Made by a program: the position numbers and the translations under genes
Part shown: one piece after another, positions 24,774 through 33,466 of the stretch
Layout: the number at the start of each line of letters is the position of its first letter
How positions within the stretch are numbered: position 1 is the stretch's first letter
Assembly: GCF_005048205.1 (NCBI RefSeq)
Contig: NZ_SUMF01000008.1
Location: 62,001-126,000, forward strand
Length of the DNA stretch: 64,000 nucleotides
Source of the DNA: Chitiniphilus eburneus
Lineage (GTDB): Bacteria; Pseudomonadota; Gammaproteobacteria; Burkholderiales; Chitinibacteraceae
Reading direction: 5' to 3'
The notes under the pieces: generated by a model
What the model was told of the DNA's origin: nothing
Databases searched by the model: none
What the model saw: only the letters and a program-made list of their open reading frames with translations

Positions 24774-27200
24774 TTATTGGAAGCCGGTGGTGCCGTTGCC
24801 CGGCGTGGGCGCGTCGTCCAGGAACGGCTCCGGCATGCCGATATGGTAGCCCTGGAGGAAATCGACGCCGATCTCGCGCAATGCGCTGGCGATCTCTTCG
24901 CTTTCCACATATTCAGCGATGGTCTGCCGGCCCATCGCATGAGCGATGCGATTCACGGCGATCACCATCTGCCGGCTCACATCGTCGTGCACCACGTCGC
25001 GGATCAGGCTGCCGTCGATCTTCAGGTAATCCACCGGCAGCGTCTTTAGATAGGTGAACGACGAAAACCCGCTGCCGAAATCGTCCAGCGCGAAGCGACA
25101 GCCGCGCTCGCGCAGTGCCTCGATGAACTGGGTGGACTCCTGGATGTTGGCGATGGCGCTGGTCTCGGTGATCTCGAAGCACACCTGCGACGGTTCGATC
25201 CGGGTTTCCTCCAGCCGCTCCAGCACAAAGGCCAGTGTCTGCCGATTGAGCGATTTGCCGGACAGATTGACCGACAGGCTCACCTGTGGCCCGCCGTCGC
25301 GCAGGACATTGAGCGTGTGGGCGATCACCCAGCGGTCGATGGTCGCCATCAGGTCGTAGCGCTCCGCCGCCGGAATGAATGCCCCCGGCGGGATCACCTT
25401 GCCCTGCTCGTCCACCAGTCGCAGCAACACTTCGTGATGTCGGGTGCCTCGTCCGGGGCGTGCCGGCACGATGGGCTGGAAGTAAAGGCGGAACCAGTCC
25501 TGCTCAGCGGCCTGGCGCAGCGTTGCCAGCAGTTGCAGTTCGTTGTGGCGGCCTTCCAGGTTTTCCTCGGCGCCACGATACCAGGCAAAGCGGTTGCGCC
25601 CCGCCTCCTTGGCCGCGTAGCAGGCCACGTCGGCGCGGCTCATCACTTCCTGCGGGTTGCAGACTTCGCGGTCCATGCGCACCAGCCCCATGCTGCCGGT
25701 GACCACGAAGGGGCGGTCGCCCCAGACAAAGCGGTACTGCTCCAGCGCCAGCAGCACGCTGCGCGCCGCCTGCTGCGCCTGGGCTTCGTTCGCCGTATCG
25801 AGCAGGAAACCGAATTCGTCGCCCCCCAGCCGGCCAACCAGCACGTTCTCGGACATCACGTCCTGGAACTGCTGGGCCAGTTGCCGCAGCAGTTCGTCAC
25901 CCGCCTGGTGTCCGCAGGTATCGTTGACCAGTTTGAATTGGTCCAGATCCAACTGCATCACGACGCGGGCCTCGTCGTACTCCTGCACCAGATCGCGAGC
26001 CGTGGCCAGCGCGGTCATGAAGCCCCGGCGATTGGTCAGGCCGGTCAGCTCATCGTGCATGGCCTGATAGGCCAGCCGCGCGGTCAGCGCTTCGGCGGCG
26101 CTGATATCGTGCAACGCCACCACATAGCCGGTGCCGCCTTCGGCATCGCCGATCTGCACGATGGCCATTTCCACCCGGTAGTGCTCGCCATGGCGATTGG
26201 TGATGGTGGTCTTGACCGCGCCGGGCGGCAGCGCGCCCACGCGCGCCAGATGCAGTAGCGAGGCAAAATCCGCCTCGCCGGTATCGTCCAGCGTGACGAC
26301 GATCTCGGTGATCGGCCGGCCGCGCGCCTCGGCGAAAGTCCAGCCGATCAGTTTCTCCGCCGCGGTATTGAGCAATTTGACGCGGCCGTCCCCGGTGGTG
26401 GTCACGATGGCATCGGCCACCGAACGCAGCGTCACCTCGGCCAGTTCCTTCTCGCGCAGCATTGCCTGCTGCGCCTCGTCGCGCTGCGCATTGCCGATCA
26501 GCAGGTTACGCCGCATGGTGTTGATGGCGTCGGTCAGCGTCTGCAACTCGTCCGTGCCACGCTTCTGCCGCGCCAGCACCAGCGGCGCCATCATCCGTTC
26601 GTAGTCGAAACGGCGGGTGTATTCGGCAATGTGAGACAGATGCCGGGCGATCAGGCGGTGGTAAAGCCAGAGAAAGCACAGTGCGGCGCTCATCATCCCC
26701 AGGCCCAGCAACAGCAGGATACGACCCAACTGGGCCAGCAACTGGGTCTGTAATCCATCCAGCGTGTTGACCAGCTCCAGCTCGCCCAGTGGGACATTGC
26801 GGTGCGTGAGCGGATGTTCGTATTCGACGACGTAGCGCTTGCGGATGGTGAGTTCATGCTTGTCGGGCAGTTCCCCCACCTCGTAGCGCGTGCCGTCCGG
26901 CTCCACCAGGCGTGCCCAGCCCACCACCTTGGTCTGCAACAGGGAATGAAGCTGGGTGCGCACAGCCTCGGTGTTCACCAGCCACAGATTGACCGCCAGT
27001 TGCGGGCGAACGCTGCTGGACAGGGTATCCAGGTCGGCCTCGATGCGCGCGATGCTGCGCTGGTACTCGATGCGGACCAGGATGACAGTCAGCGACGCAG
27101 TGACCAACAGACTGATCGCAATGACCGCGGCCACCATGCGCCAGGCAAGGCGGTTCTCGCGATAAAACTCCTTGGCACGGCGGAAGAATTTCTGAAGCAC
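24774..27200 (-). CDS. Membrane GGDEF-EAL protein with PAS domain (cyclic di-GMP turnover)
   Basis: About 808 residues from a GTG at 27200; an ATG at 27398 would add 66 unconserved residues, so the start is uncertain. Order: TM1 (~22-43), periplasmic sensor (~45-158), TM2 (~160-180), HAMP-like region (~181-235), PAS (~250-370), GGDEF (~375-540), EAL (~550-795). The diguanylate cyclase motif RLGGDEF (457-463) is intact. The EAL signature is EVLLRL, with Val for Ala; the DDFGSGFSSFTYLKTLPVD, KIDGSLI and QGYHIGMP motifs are present, so phosphodiesterase activity is likely. The balance of activities cannot be read from sequence. Confidence 0.9.
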   Translation of the reverse strand: MLQKFFRRAKEFYRENRLAWRMVAAVIAISLLVTASLTVILVRIEYQRSIARIEADLDTLSSSVRPQLAVNLWLVNTEAVRTQLHSLLQTKVVGWARLVEPDGTRYEVGELPDKHELTIRKRYVVEYEHPLTHRNVPLGELELVNTLDGLQTQLLAQLGRILLLLGLGMMSAALCFLWLYHRLIARHLSHIAEYTRRFDYERMMAPLVLARQKRGTDELQTLTDAINTMRRNLLIGNAQRDEAQQAMLREKELAEVTLRSVADAIVTTTGDGRVKLLNTAAEKLIGWTFAEARGRPITEIVVTLDDTGEADFASLLHLARVGALPPGAVKTTITNRHGEHYRVEMAIVQIGDAEGGTGYVVALHDISAAEALTARLAYQAMHDELTGLTNRRGFMTALATARDLVQEYDEARVVMQLDLDQFKLVNDTCGHQAGDELLRQLAQQFQDVMSENVLVGRLGGDEFGFLLDTANEAQAQQAARSVLLALEQYRFVWGDRPFVVTGSMGLVRMDREVCNPQEVMSRADVACYAAKEAGRNRFAWYRGAEENLEGRHNELQLLATLRQAAEQDWFRLYFQPIVPARPGRGTRHHEVLLRLVDEQGKVIPPGAFIPAAERYDLMATIDRWVIAHTLNVLRDGGPQVSLSVNLSGKSLNRQTLAFVLERLEETRIEPSQVCFEITETSAIANIQESTQFIEALRERGCRFALDDFGSGFSSFTYLKTLPVDYLKIDGSLIRDVVHDDVSRQMVIAVNRIAHAMGRQTIAEYVESEEIASALREIGVDFLQGYHIGMPEPFLDDAPTPGNGTTGFQ

Positions 27201-27564
27201 TGCGGATACCGGATCGGGGTTTTGCGTCGAGCATAATCGGAGGGCATGGCTGGCACAAATCGTAATCCACAAAAGAAGATCAAATCCAATCGATGTTTTA
27301 TTTTTGAAAGCAAATCCAGATGAAGATCGGCAATTTGTAAAACAGGCGGCAAATTCATGCTTGACAACTGTCAGGATGACTGAGTTGAGCCAGGTCATGT
27401 TTTGTGCGGATCAAAACACCAACCAACATCTGTTTACAATACTCTTTCCACCGCAAACGGCCCTTTACTGCATTCCTACGCACGGGTCGTTACAGCGAAA
27501 GTCGGCGGCCAGCACCTCATGCCCAGGCATGCCGGCGCCACAACAACAAAAGCGGGGGGAATCA
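27201..27564. promoter_or_regulatory. Divergent intergenic region with candidate promoter
   Basis: 364 bp between the GGDEF-EAL gene and the first metallopeptidase-like lipoprotein gene. It holds a perfect palindrome TGACA-AC-TGTCA (27362-27373) and a good -10-like hexamer TACAAT (27435-27440), without a convincing -35, facing the plus-strand gene. The ribosome site GCGGGGGGA precedes the ATG at 27565. If the minus-strand gene starts at 27398, the left part is coding. Confidence 0.4.
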
Positions 27565-29286
27565 ATGAGTCATAGTTGGATGCGGTGGATCCGGATCGGC
27601 GCGGTGGGACTCGGCATGGTGTTGGCGGCCTGTGGTGGCGGAGGGGGTGGCGACGAGAACAGCGGCTCGGGCGGCCCGATCACCATTCCAGACGAAGAAG
27701 CAACGCCGACGCCACCACCGGTGGTCACGCCCGGCGCGGCGCTCAGTGTCGATTGCAGTGGCGAACACTGCGGCGCGGAGGCGCCAGATCGCTACGCCGG
27801 CAAAGGTGTGGGCTTGTGGCGTTACGACAACGTCGGGATGACGACGATCAACGTACCAGTGTCCATCTCCGGGCTCGCCGGCAAGTCGGTCACGCTGCTG
27901 TACAGCAATCAGACCGCCAGCCCCGTACTGCTGCCGAATCTGCCATTGCTGGCGCAACGTCACGCAACAGCTCCCATCGGTAGCGGTCTTTCCGACGCCA
28001 TGGCGGATGCCGGCAGGCAGACCGTTCCGCCCCGTCTACGCGAGTTCGATCCTGCACGCTATCTGGGCCAGCCCTCCCGCGCCATGCCCATGGCCAGCCA
28101 GCAGGCGGGTCCGGTACGTGGCAGCAGCGTGGGGAACAGCCGGGCGTGGTATGTGCTGAACGCCAACGATGAACTGGTCTCCCGTACCGCCACCTTGCAG
28201 CGGCAATTGACCGCACCGGATGGGCGGATCATCAATTTCTGGGTACAACAGGGCGAGTTGGCCCACGATCGCCTGAGCAGCGCGATGCTCGATCGCTTCG
28301 CCAGGCAGTTCGCCGACGGATCGCAATCGATCTATGCGCGGGTGACCGGCCTGATCGGCCAGCCCTGGGGCGTCCATGCCTATCCATCGCTGCTGTCGCC
28401 CGACCAGGAACTGGACATCGTCCTCGCCAACTTCACGCCGGACCGCAATCCCCACATCGGATGGGTCGGTTACTTCTGGGCGCTCAACAACTTCCGGCAA
28501 CAGTCCGGCGACCCACTGCTGCGATACAGCAACCAGTCGCTGTCGTTCTACATCGATACCGAAGCCATCTACCTGATGCCGGAAAACGGTGTGGAATTCC
28601 AGTTGTCGACGCTGGCGCACGAGCTGACCCACATGATCAATCATTACCAGCGCGGCATCGTGCTTTCGTCCGATATGGACCATAGCTTCGATACTTTCCT
28701 GGAAGAAACCACGGCGATGATGACCGAGGACATCGTCGGCACGACGATCGACCCCGAATTCCATTCGATCCGCGATCTCCGTTTCCGCAACTGGTTGCGC
28801 AACGGCGATTTCAATTGCAGCTATCCGGTCTGGAAAGATGGCTCGAGCCCGTCCTGCTTCAGCTACAACATCGCGGGCAGCTTCGGCGCCTATCTGTTGC
28901 GCCAGCACGGCATCGATTTCTACCGGAGCCTGCTGCGCGACACCACCTATGCCAATTCGATCGCGCTGCTCGATCACGCCATCCGCCAGGCCGGCGGCCC
29001 CGGGTACGTCGAGGCGTTGCGTCGCTGGGGCGTCAGTGGCATCGGCCTGCTACCCTCGGCCGCCTCCCCCACCGGCTTCGGCCTGCCGGCACGCAGCGAA
29101 GGGGGCTTTACACTGCCGGCCCTCGATGGCGCCGATTACGCCAGCATCATCCAGTGGCCTACGTATCCGGCCAATCTCACCGGCTATGGGCACTTTCCGA
29201 TGCGGCGACTCCCCACGGGAGACGGCATGTACCAGGAAATCCTGCCGGTTCCCAACCACACCTCGTTGACAGTGATCGTCCACTGA
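27565..29286 (+). CDS. Lipoprotein with HExxH metallopeptidase domain (M30-like), copy 1
   Basis: A 573-residue lipoprotein. The signal peptide ends VLAACGGGGGG; the Cys is followed by six Gly and a Pro/Thr-rich linker (ATPTPPPVVTPG), a flexible tether. An N-terminal beta-rich module contains LSVDCSGEHCGAE and VPVSISGLAGKSVTLLYSNQ. The catalytic part has HELTHMINHYQRG (HELTH 352-356), with EETTAMMTEDI about 25 residues on, matching the hyicolysin/M30 zinc peptidase pattern. The whole is duplicated in the next gene (29536). A secreted or outer-membrane zinc protease is inferred; the substrate is unknown. Confidence 0.8.
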   Translation: MSHSWMRWIRIGAVGLGMVLAACGGGGGGDENSGSGGPITIPDEEATPTPPPVVTPGAALSVDCSGEHCGAEAPDRYAGKGVGLWRYDNVGMTTINVPVSISGLAGKSVTLLYSNQTASPVLLPNLPLLAQRHATAPIGSGLSDAMADAGRQTVPPRLREFDPARYLGQPSRAMPMASQQAGPVRGSSVGNSRAWYVLNANDELVSRTATLQRQLTAPDGRIINFWVQQGELAHDRLSSAMLDRFARQFADGSQSIYARVTGLIGQPWGVHAYPSLLSPDQELDIVLANFTPDRNPHIGWVGYFWALNNFRQQSGDPLLRYSNQSLSFYIDTEAIYLMPENGVEFQLSTLAHELTHMINHYQRGIVLSSDMDHSFDTFLEETTAMMTEDIVGTTIDPEFHSIRDLRFRNWLRNGDFNCSYPVWKDGSSPSCFSYNIAGSFGAYLLRQHGIDFYRSLLRDTTYANSIALLDHAIRQAGGPGYVEALRRWGVSGIGLLPSAASPTGFGLPARSEGGFTLPALDGADYASIIQWPTYPANLTGYGHFPMRRLPTGDGMYQEILPVPNHTSLTVIVH

Positions 29287-29535
29287 TGACCGGGGCCATC
29301 CTGGGGGGCCCTCCCCCCCCGGGTGCCAGGCCAGGCGGCCTTTCCACATACCGCAACCCTGTTCCGCCCAGGCATCCGGTCGGGCTTGGCAAACCATACA
29401 TCCAAGTACACGTTTTCCCTTGCTGCTGTTAAAAACAAACCCCGCAGGTGCTACATTCAGCAGAACACAGGGTTCAGCGGTGGTCGATCGTTCCGATGCC
29501 AGTGCTGGACTCCACAATCACTACACGGGGAAACC

Positions 29536-31218
29536 ATGAAGCAAGGCCAGTCGACACGTAGCCAGACCATTCTGTTCGCCACCCTGCTCAGCGCCCTGCT
29601 GATCGGGTGTGGTGGTGGCGGAGGAGGTGACGACAAACCTGGCCTGCCCCCCACCAGCGGCGCCGCGCTCACCGTGGATTGCAGCGGCGCCGACTGTGGC
29701 GCCAGCGGTGCCGACAGCTATACCGGCAGCGGGATCGGCCTCTGGCGCTATACCAACGCCACCCGGGCACAGGCCAACGTGCCGATCTCGATCTCGGGAT
29801 TGACCGACCAATCCTCGATCACATTGATCTACACCAATCAAAGTGGCACCTCGGTTGCCTTCCCCCGGGTCGCGCTGCAGGCGAATGCGGCGCAGCCGGC
29901 CAGATCGATGACGGCCACGGCGGACACGGCACAACGCCTGAACCAGATTCCAGGCATGGTGCGCAACTTCGACGCCCGGGCACGCCTGCGCAGCCCCCAG
30001 CCCCACGCCCCCGCAGCACGCCGTGCGCTGGCCGCGCCACGCCCGGCGGCGGTGAACGATCAACGTAACTGGTTCATTTCGGAAAGCGACAACACCATTT
30101 CTAGCCGTACCGCCACCTTGCAACGCAAGGTGACCGCCGACGATGGCCGGGTGATCAATATCTGGGTGGAGAACAGCGAATATGGCAATGCCAGGTTCAG
30201 CGCGGCCAAGGTAGAGGAGTTCGCCCAGCGTTTCGCGATCGGCAGCCAGTCGGTCTATTCCCTGGTCACCGGCCTGGCTGGCCAGCCGTGGGGAGCCCAC
30301 GCGTTTCCCGATAGCCTGATCGGGCCCAATCAGGAACTGGACATCGTGTTCGTCAACTTCGACAACAACCAGCGCCCCTACGGGATGATCGGCTACTTCT
30401 GGTCGAACAATAATTTCTTCCGCGATCCGGCCGATCCCTACCTGGCCAGCAGCAACGAATCGCTGTCGTTCTACATGGATACGGAAACCGTCTATCTCGC
30501 CCAGGGCGAGGAAGGCATGCAGGTCCAGTTGAGCACGCTGGGCCACGAGTTGACCCACATGATCAATTTCTACCAGCGCGGCGTGCTGATGACGGACCTG
30601 AACAGCAATACCTACTACGACTTCGAGACCTATCTGGAGGAAACAACGGCGCTGATGACCGAGGACATCATCGGACTAAACCTCGACCCGAGCTATAACT
30701 CGCTGCGCGACGACAGTTTCAGCGACTGGCTGTACAGCGGCCTCAACAATTGCAGCTACCCCGACTGGAACGGCCAGCCCAACACCACCTGCTTCAGCTA
30801 CAGCCTGGCAGCCAGCTTCGGCGGTTACCTGTTGCGCCAGTACGGCGTGGACTTCTACAAGGCACTATTGCGCAACAAGAGCTCCACCAACTCGCAGGAT
30901 GTGCTCGACAATGCGATCCGCCAAGCTGGCGGCCCCGGTTACACCGAGGCGCTGCGCCGCTGGGGCACCATGGTCGCGCTACTGCCCGCCACCGGTGTAC
31001 CGCAGGGCTTCGGCATGCCGCAACGGGTGGAATATGGCTTCACGTTGCCGGCGATCAATGGCCCCGATTATGGCTACGCGGTCAAATGGCCAACAACGCT
31101 GCCCACCACCCTCGCACCCTACGCGATGTTCCCGCTGCGCCGGGCCGCCAGCAATGGCGTGTACCAGGAGGTGGTACCAGTGCCGATCAACACTTCGCTG
31201 ACCGTGGTGGTTCGATGA
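29536..31218 (+). CDS. Lipoprotein with HExxH metallopeptidase domain (M30-like), copy 2
   Basis: A 560-residue paralogue of the preceding gene with the same plan: lipobox LLIGCGGGGGGDDK, module LTVDCSGADCGAS with VPISISGLTDQSSITLIYTN, catalytic HELTHMINFYQRG (HELTH 337-341) and EETTALMTEDI. Shared C-terminal blocks (LLRQYGVDFYKALL versus LLRQHGIDFYRSLL; QAGGPGYTEALRRWG versus QAGGPGYVEALRRWG) show a tandem duplication that has since diverged. The 249-bp gap between the copies holds no gene, only a C/G-rich run near 29303-29319. Its stop overlaps the next gene's start. Confidence 0.8.
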   Translation: MKQGQSTRSQTILFATLLSALLIGCGGGGGGDDKPGLPPTSGAALTVDCSGADCGASGADSYTGSGIGLWRYTNATRAQANVPISISGLTDQSSITLIYTNQSGTSVAFPRVALQANAAQPARSMTATADTAQRLNQIPGMVRNFDARARLRSPQPHAPAARRALAAPRPAAVNDQRNWFISESDNTISSRTATLQRKVTADDGRVINIWVENSEYGNARFSAAKVEEFAQRFAIGSQSVYSLVTGLAGQPWGAHAFPDSLIGPNQELDIVFVNFDNNQRPYGMIGYFWSNNNFFRDPADPYLASSNESLSFYMDTETVYLAQGEEGMQVQLSTLGHELTHMINFYQRGVLMTDLNSNTYYDFETYLEETTALMTEDIIGLNLDPSYNSLRDDSFSDWLYSGLNNCSYPDWNGQPNTTCFSYSLAASFGGYLLRQYGVDFYKALLRNKSSTNSQDVLDNAIRQAGGPGYTEALRRWGTMVALLPATGVPQGFGMPQRVEYGFTLPAINGPDYGYAVKWPTTLPTTLAPYAMFPLRRAASNGVYQEVVPVPINTSLTVVVR

Positions 31219-31529
31219 GGGGAAATCAGCTCTGGAAGCCGGTAGCGGCCGGCTTGCTGGCCTTGGCCATGCTTGGCGCCTGCGCACAGCAGCCTGAGGC
31301 TGCCAGGCCGCTTACGCTACAGGGCACACTATTGCTCAAGGGCAGCGCACCCAAGACCATGCAAGTGCTGCAAACCGCCAGCGCACAATACCAACTGTCC
31401 GGCGTCACACCGGAACAGGCCGATACGCTGCAACGGCAGCGGGTGACGGTGACCGGAACGCTGGTCCGCGCCGCCCAGCCGCCGCTGCTGCCGCTGATTG
31501 AGGTGTCGCGGATCGAGGCACTGAAGTAG
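31215..31529 (+). CDS. Small lipoprotein coupled to metallopeptidase-like gene
   Basis: A 104-residue protein with a signal peptide ending LAMLGACAQQ, so probably lipidated. The mature part (LTLQGTLLLKGSAPKTMQVL, then RVTVTGTLVRAAQPPLLPLI) looks like a small beta-barrel of OB or similar type; I do not recognise the family. Its ATG overlaps the upstream TGA (ATGA), which implies translational coupling and a functional link such as an inhibitor, chaperone or assembly partner of the peptidase lipoproteins. That link is inferred. Confidence 0.72.
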   Translation: MRGNQLWKPVAAGLLALAMLGACAQQPEAARPLTLQGTLLLKGSAPKTMQVLQTASAQYQLSGVTPEQADTLQRQRVTVTGTLVRAAQPPLLPLIEVSRIEALK

Positions 31530-31546
31530 CCCTGTGCGTTCAACAA

Positions 31547-31577
31547 AAAAATGCCGGTGCGATGCACCGGCATTTTT
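31547..31577. terminator. Bidirectional terminator between the lipoprotein cluster and hisC
   Basis: AAAAATGCCGGTGC (31547-31560) and GCACCGGCATTTTT (31564-31577) form a 14-bp perfect stem with a 3-nt loop and A/T tracts on both sides. It serves the converging genes at 31529 and 31598. Confidence 0.9.
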
Positions 31578-31597
31578 CTTTTGCACCCACCGCGCAG

Positions 31598-32698
31598 TCA
31601 TTCGCCCAGCGCTTCTTCCAGCACCGCGATGAAGCGTGCGTTCTCTTCCGGCAGGCCGATCGATACGCGCAGCGAATCGGGCATGTTGTAGCCCGCCAGC
31701 GGCCGCACGATCACACCTCGTTGCAGCATGAACAGGTTCAGCGCCGCCGCGTCGCCACAATGGAAGGTGATGAAGTTGCCATGGCTGGGAATGAAGCCAA
31801 GGCCCAGGCGCACGAACGCATCGGTCAGTTGCGCCATGCCTTCGTTGTTCACGCGCTGCGAATCCGCCAGGAAGATCGTATCGTCCAGGGCCGCGCAGGC
31901 GGCTGCCTGGGCCAGCAGGTTGACGTTGAACGGCTGGCGCACGCGATTGAGGATGCCGGCCACTTCCGGGCTGGCCAGGCCGAAGCCGACGCGCAGCCCC
32001 GCCAGGCCATATGCCTTGGAAAAGGTGCGCACCACGATCAGGTTGGGAAAACGTTGCAGCCACTGGATCGAGTCGCTGCGCTTTTCGCGCGGAAGGAACT
32101 CGGTATAGGCCTCGTCCAGCACCACCAGCACCTGCGGCGGGCAAAGCTCCAGGAACTCGATCAGATCGCCCGGACGCGCCAGCGTACCCGTGGGATTGTT
32201 GGGATTGGCAATCCAGACCACCTTGGTATCGGGGCGGATCGCCGCGCGCATGGCCTCCAGATCGTGGCCGTAATCCACGGCCCGCACCTGTATGCCCTGC
32301 GCGCCACAGGCCTGGATCGCCAGCGGGTAGACGGCGAACGCGTATTCAGAGAACACCGACGAATCCGCCGGGGTGAGAAAAGCGCGGGCGATCAGTTCGA
32401 GGATATCGTTGGAGCCATTGCCCAGCACGATGCTGTCGCCCTGCACGCCGAAGCGCTGCGAGATCTTGGCCTTCAATTCGAAGCCGTTGCCGTCCGGGTA
32501 GCGCGCCAGCTCAGGCAGGGTACGCTCGATGGCGGCACGCGCCATCGGGCTCATGCCCAGCGGGTTCTCGTTGGAGGCCAGTTTGACGATCTGGTCCGGG
32601 TCCAGCTTCATCTCGCGGGCCAGCTCGGAAATCGGCTTGCCGGGTTGGTAGGGAGCAATGGCGCGGACATAGGCCGGGGCAAGGTCTTGCAGGGACAT
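31598..32698 (-). CDS. hisC: Histidinol-phosphate aminotransferase
   Basis: A 366-residue class-II-type PLP aminotransferase: NENPLGMSPMARAAIERTLP, VWIANPNNPTGT, VVLDEAYTEF, and the PLP-lysine motif VRTFSKAYGLAGLRVGFG. It converts imidazole acetol-phosphate to histidinol-phosphate and in this gene context (pheA neighbour) often also acts in aromatic amino acid synthesis. I start at the ATG at 32696-32698 (MSLQDLAPAYVRAIAPYQPG). Eighty-three bp follow the LOG gene. Confidence 0.95.
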   Translation of the reverse strand: MSLQDLAPAYVRAIAPYQPGKPISELAREMKLDPDQIVKLASNENPLGMSPMARAAIERTLPELARYPDGNGFELKAKISQRFGVQGDSIVLGNGSNDILELIARAFLTPADSSVFSEYAFAVYPLAIQACGAQGIQVRAVDYGHDLEAMRAAIRPDTKVVWIANPNNPTGTLARPGDLIEFLELCPPQVLVVLDEAYTEFLPREKRSDSIQWLQRFPNLIVVRTFSKAYGLAGLRVGFGLASPEVAGILNRVRQPFNVNLLAQAAACAALDDTIFLADSQRVNNEGMAQLTDAFVRLGLGFIPSHGNFITFHCGDAAALNLFMLQRGVIVRPLAGYNMPDSLRVSIGLPEENARFIAVLEEALGE

Positions 32699-32781
32699 GG
32701 CGGTGTTCCAGTAAAAGGCGGAAAGCAAAGAAACGAACGGTAAGGAAAGGCGCGGCGGAAAGCAATGCCGTCGCCGCGCGC

Positions 32782-33369
32782 TCAACCCCGTTCGAACAAC
32801 TCGCCACGACGCCAATGCGCGTCGGACACAGGAATCGCCGCCAGCGCGTCCAGCAACCGGGCCGGGTCGCTCGCCAGCACCAGTCGCTCCACCTCCACCG
32901 GGTTGACGAAGCCCAGGTTCGCCGCGTTGCGCATGAAGGCAAGCAGCGTGTCGAAATAGCCCGCGGTATTGAGCAACCCCACCGGTTTGCCGTGCAAGCC
33001 AATCTGCGCCCAGGTCAGTATCTCGAACAGTTCGTCCAGCGTGCCGAAGCCACCGGGCATGGCGATGAACGCATCGCCCAGCTCGGCCATGCGCGCCTTG
33101 CGCGTATGCATGGAATCGACCACCACCAATTCCGTCAGCCCGCCATGCGCCAGTTCACGCTCGACCATGAAGTGGGGGATCACGCCGATGGCCTGGCCGC
33201 CGGCATCCAGAACACCGTCGGCCAGCTCGCCCATCAGGCCCACGTGGCCACCACCGTAGACCAGCGCCCTGCCGCTGGCCGCCAGCGCGGCGCCCATGGC
33301 GCGTGCCGCATGGGTATGGATGGGGTCGGTGCCGTGGCGGGCACCGCAGAACACCACTACTTTCTGCAT
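32782..33369 (-). CDS. LOG-family nucleotide phosphoribohydrolase
   Basis: A 195-residue Rossmann-like protein with the LOG signature PGGFGTLDELFEILTW and MVERELAHGG. Family members hydrolyse nucleoside 5'-monophosphates such as cytokinin ribotides or AMP to the base and ribose 5-phosphate; in bacteria the physiological role is often unclear. The length is typical (about 190). It sits between pheA and hisC, an unusual passenger in this aromatic amino acid gene series. Confidence 0.88.
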   Translation of the reverse strand: MQKVVVFCGARHGTDPIHTHAARAMGAALAASGRALVYGGGHVGLMGELADGVLDAGGQAIGVIPHFMVERELAHGGLTELVVVDSMHTRKARMAELGDAFIAMPGGFGTLDELFEILTWAQIGLHGKPVGLLNTAGYFDTLLAFMRNAANLGFVNPVEVERLVLASDPARLLDALAAIPVSDAHWRRGELFERG

Positions 33370-33390
33370 CGTTGCGAACTCCCAAAAGAT

Positions 33391-33412
33391 GTGGGCAGCC
33401 TGCGCTGCCCAC
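33391..33412. other. Hairpin between pheA and LOG gene
   Basis: GTGGGCAGC (33391-33399) and GCTGCCCAC (33404-33412) form a perfect 9-bp stem with a 4-nt loop, 22 bp before the LOG start. A second hairpin (TCGCCGT/ACGGCGA, 33430-33447) lies next to it. No U-run follows either; they could be partial terminators or stabilise the pheA mRNA. Confidence 0.4.
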
Positions 33413-33466
33413 CGATCATTGCCGCATTGTCGCCGTATTCACGGCGATGACCCAGGGGCGGATCGA

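Noticed and set aside
29303-29319. GGGGGGCCCTCCCCCCC run between the two metallopeptidase-like genes
   Set aside because: Considered as a phase-variable tract, but it lies in non-coding sequence, is interrupted, and is not near a clear promoter spacer.
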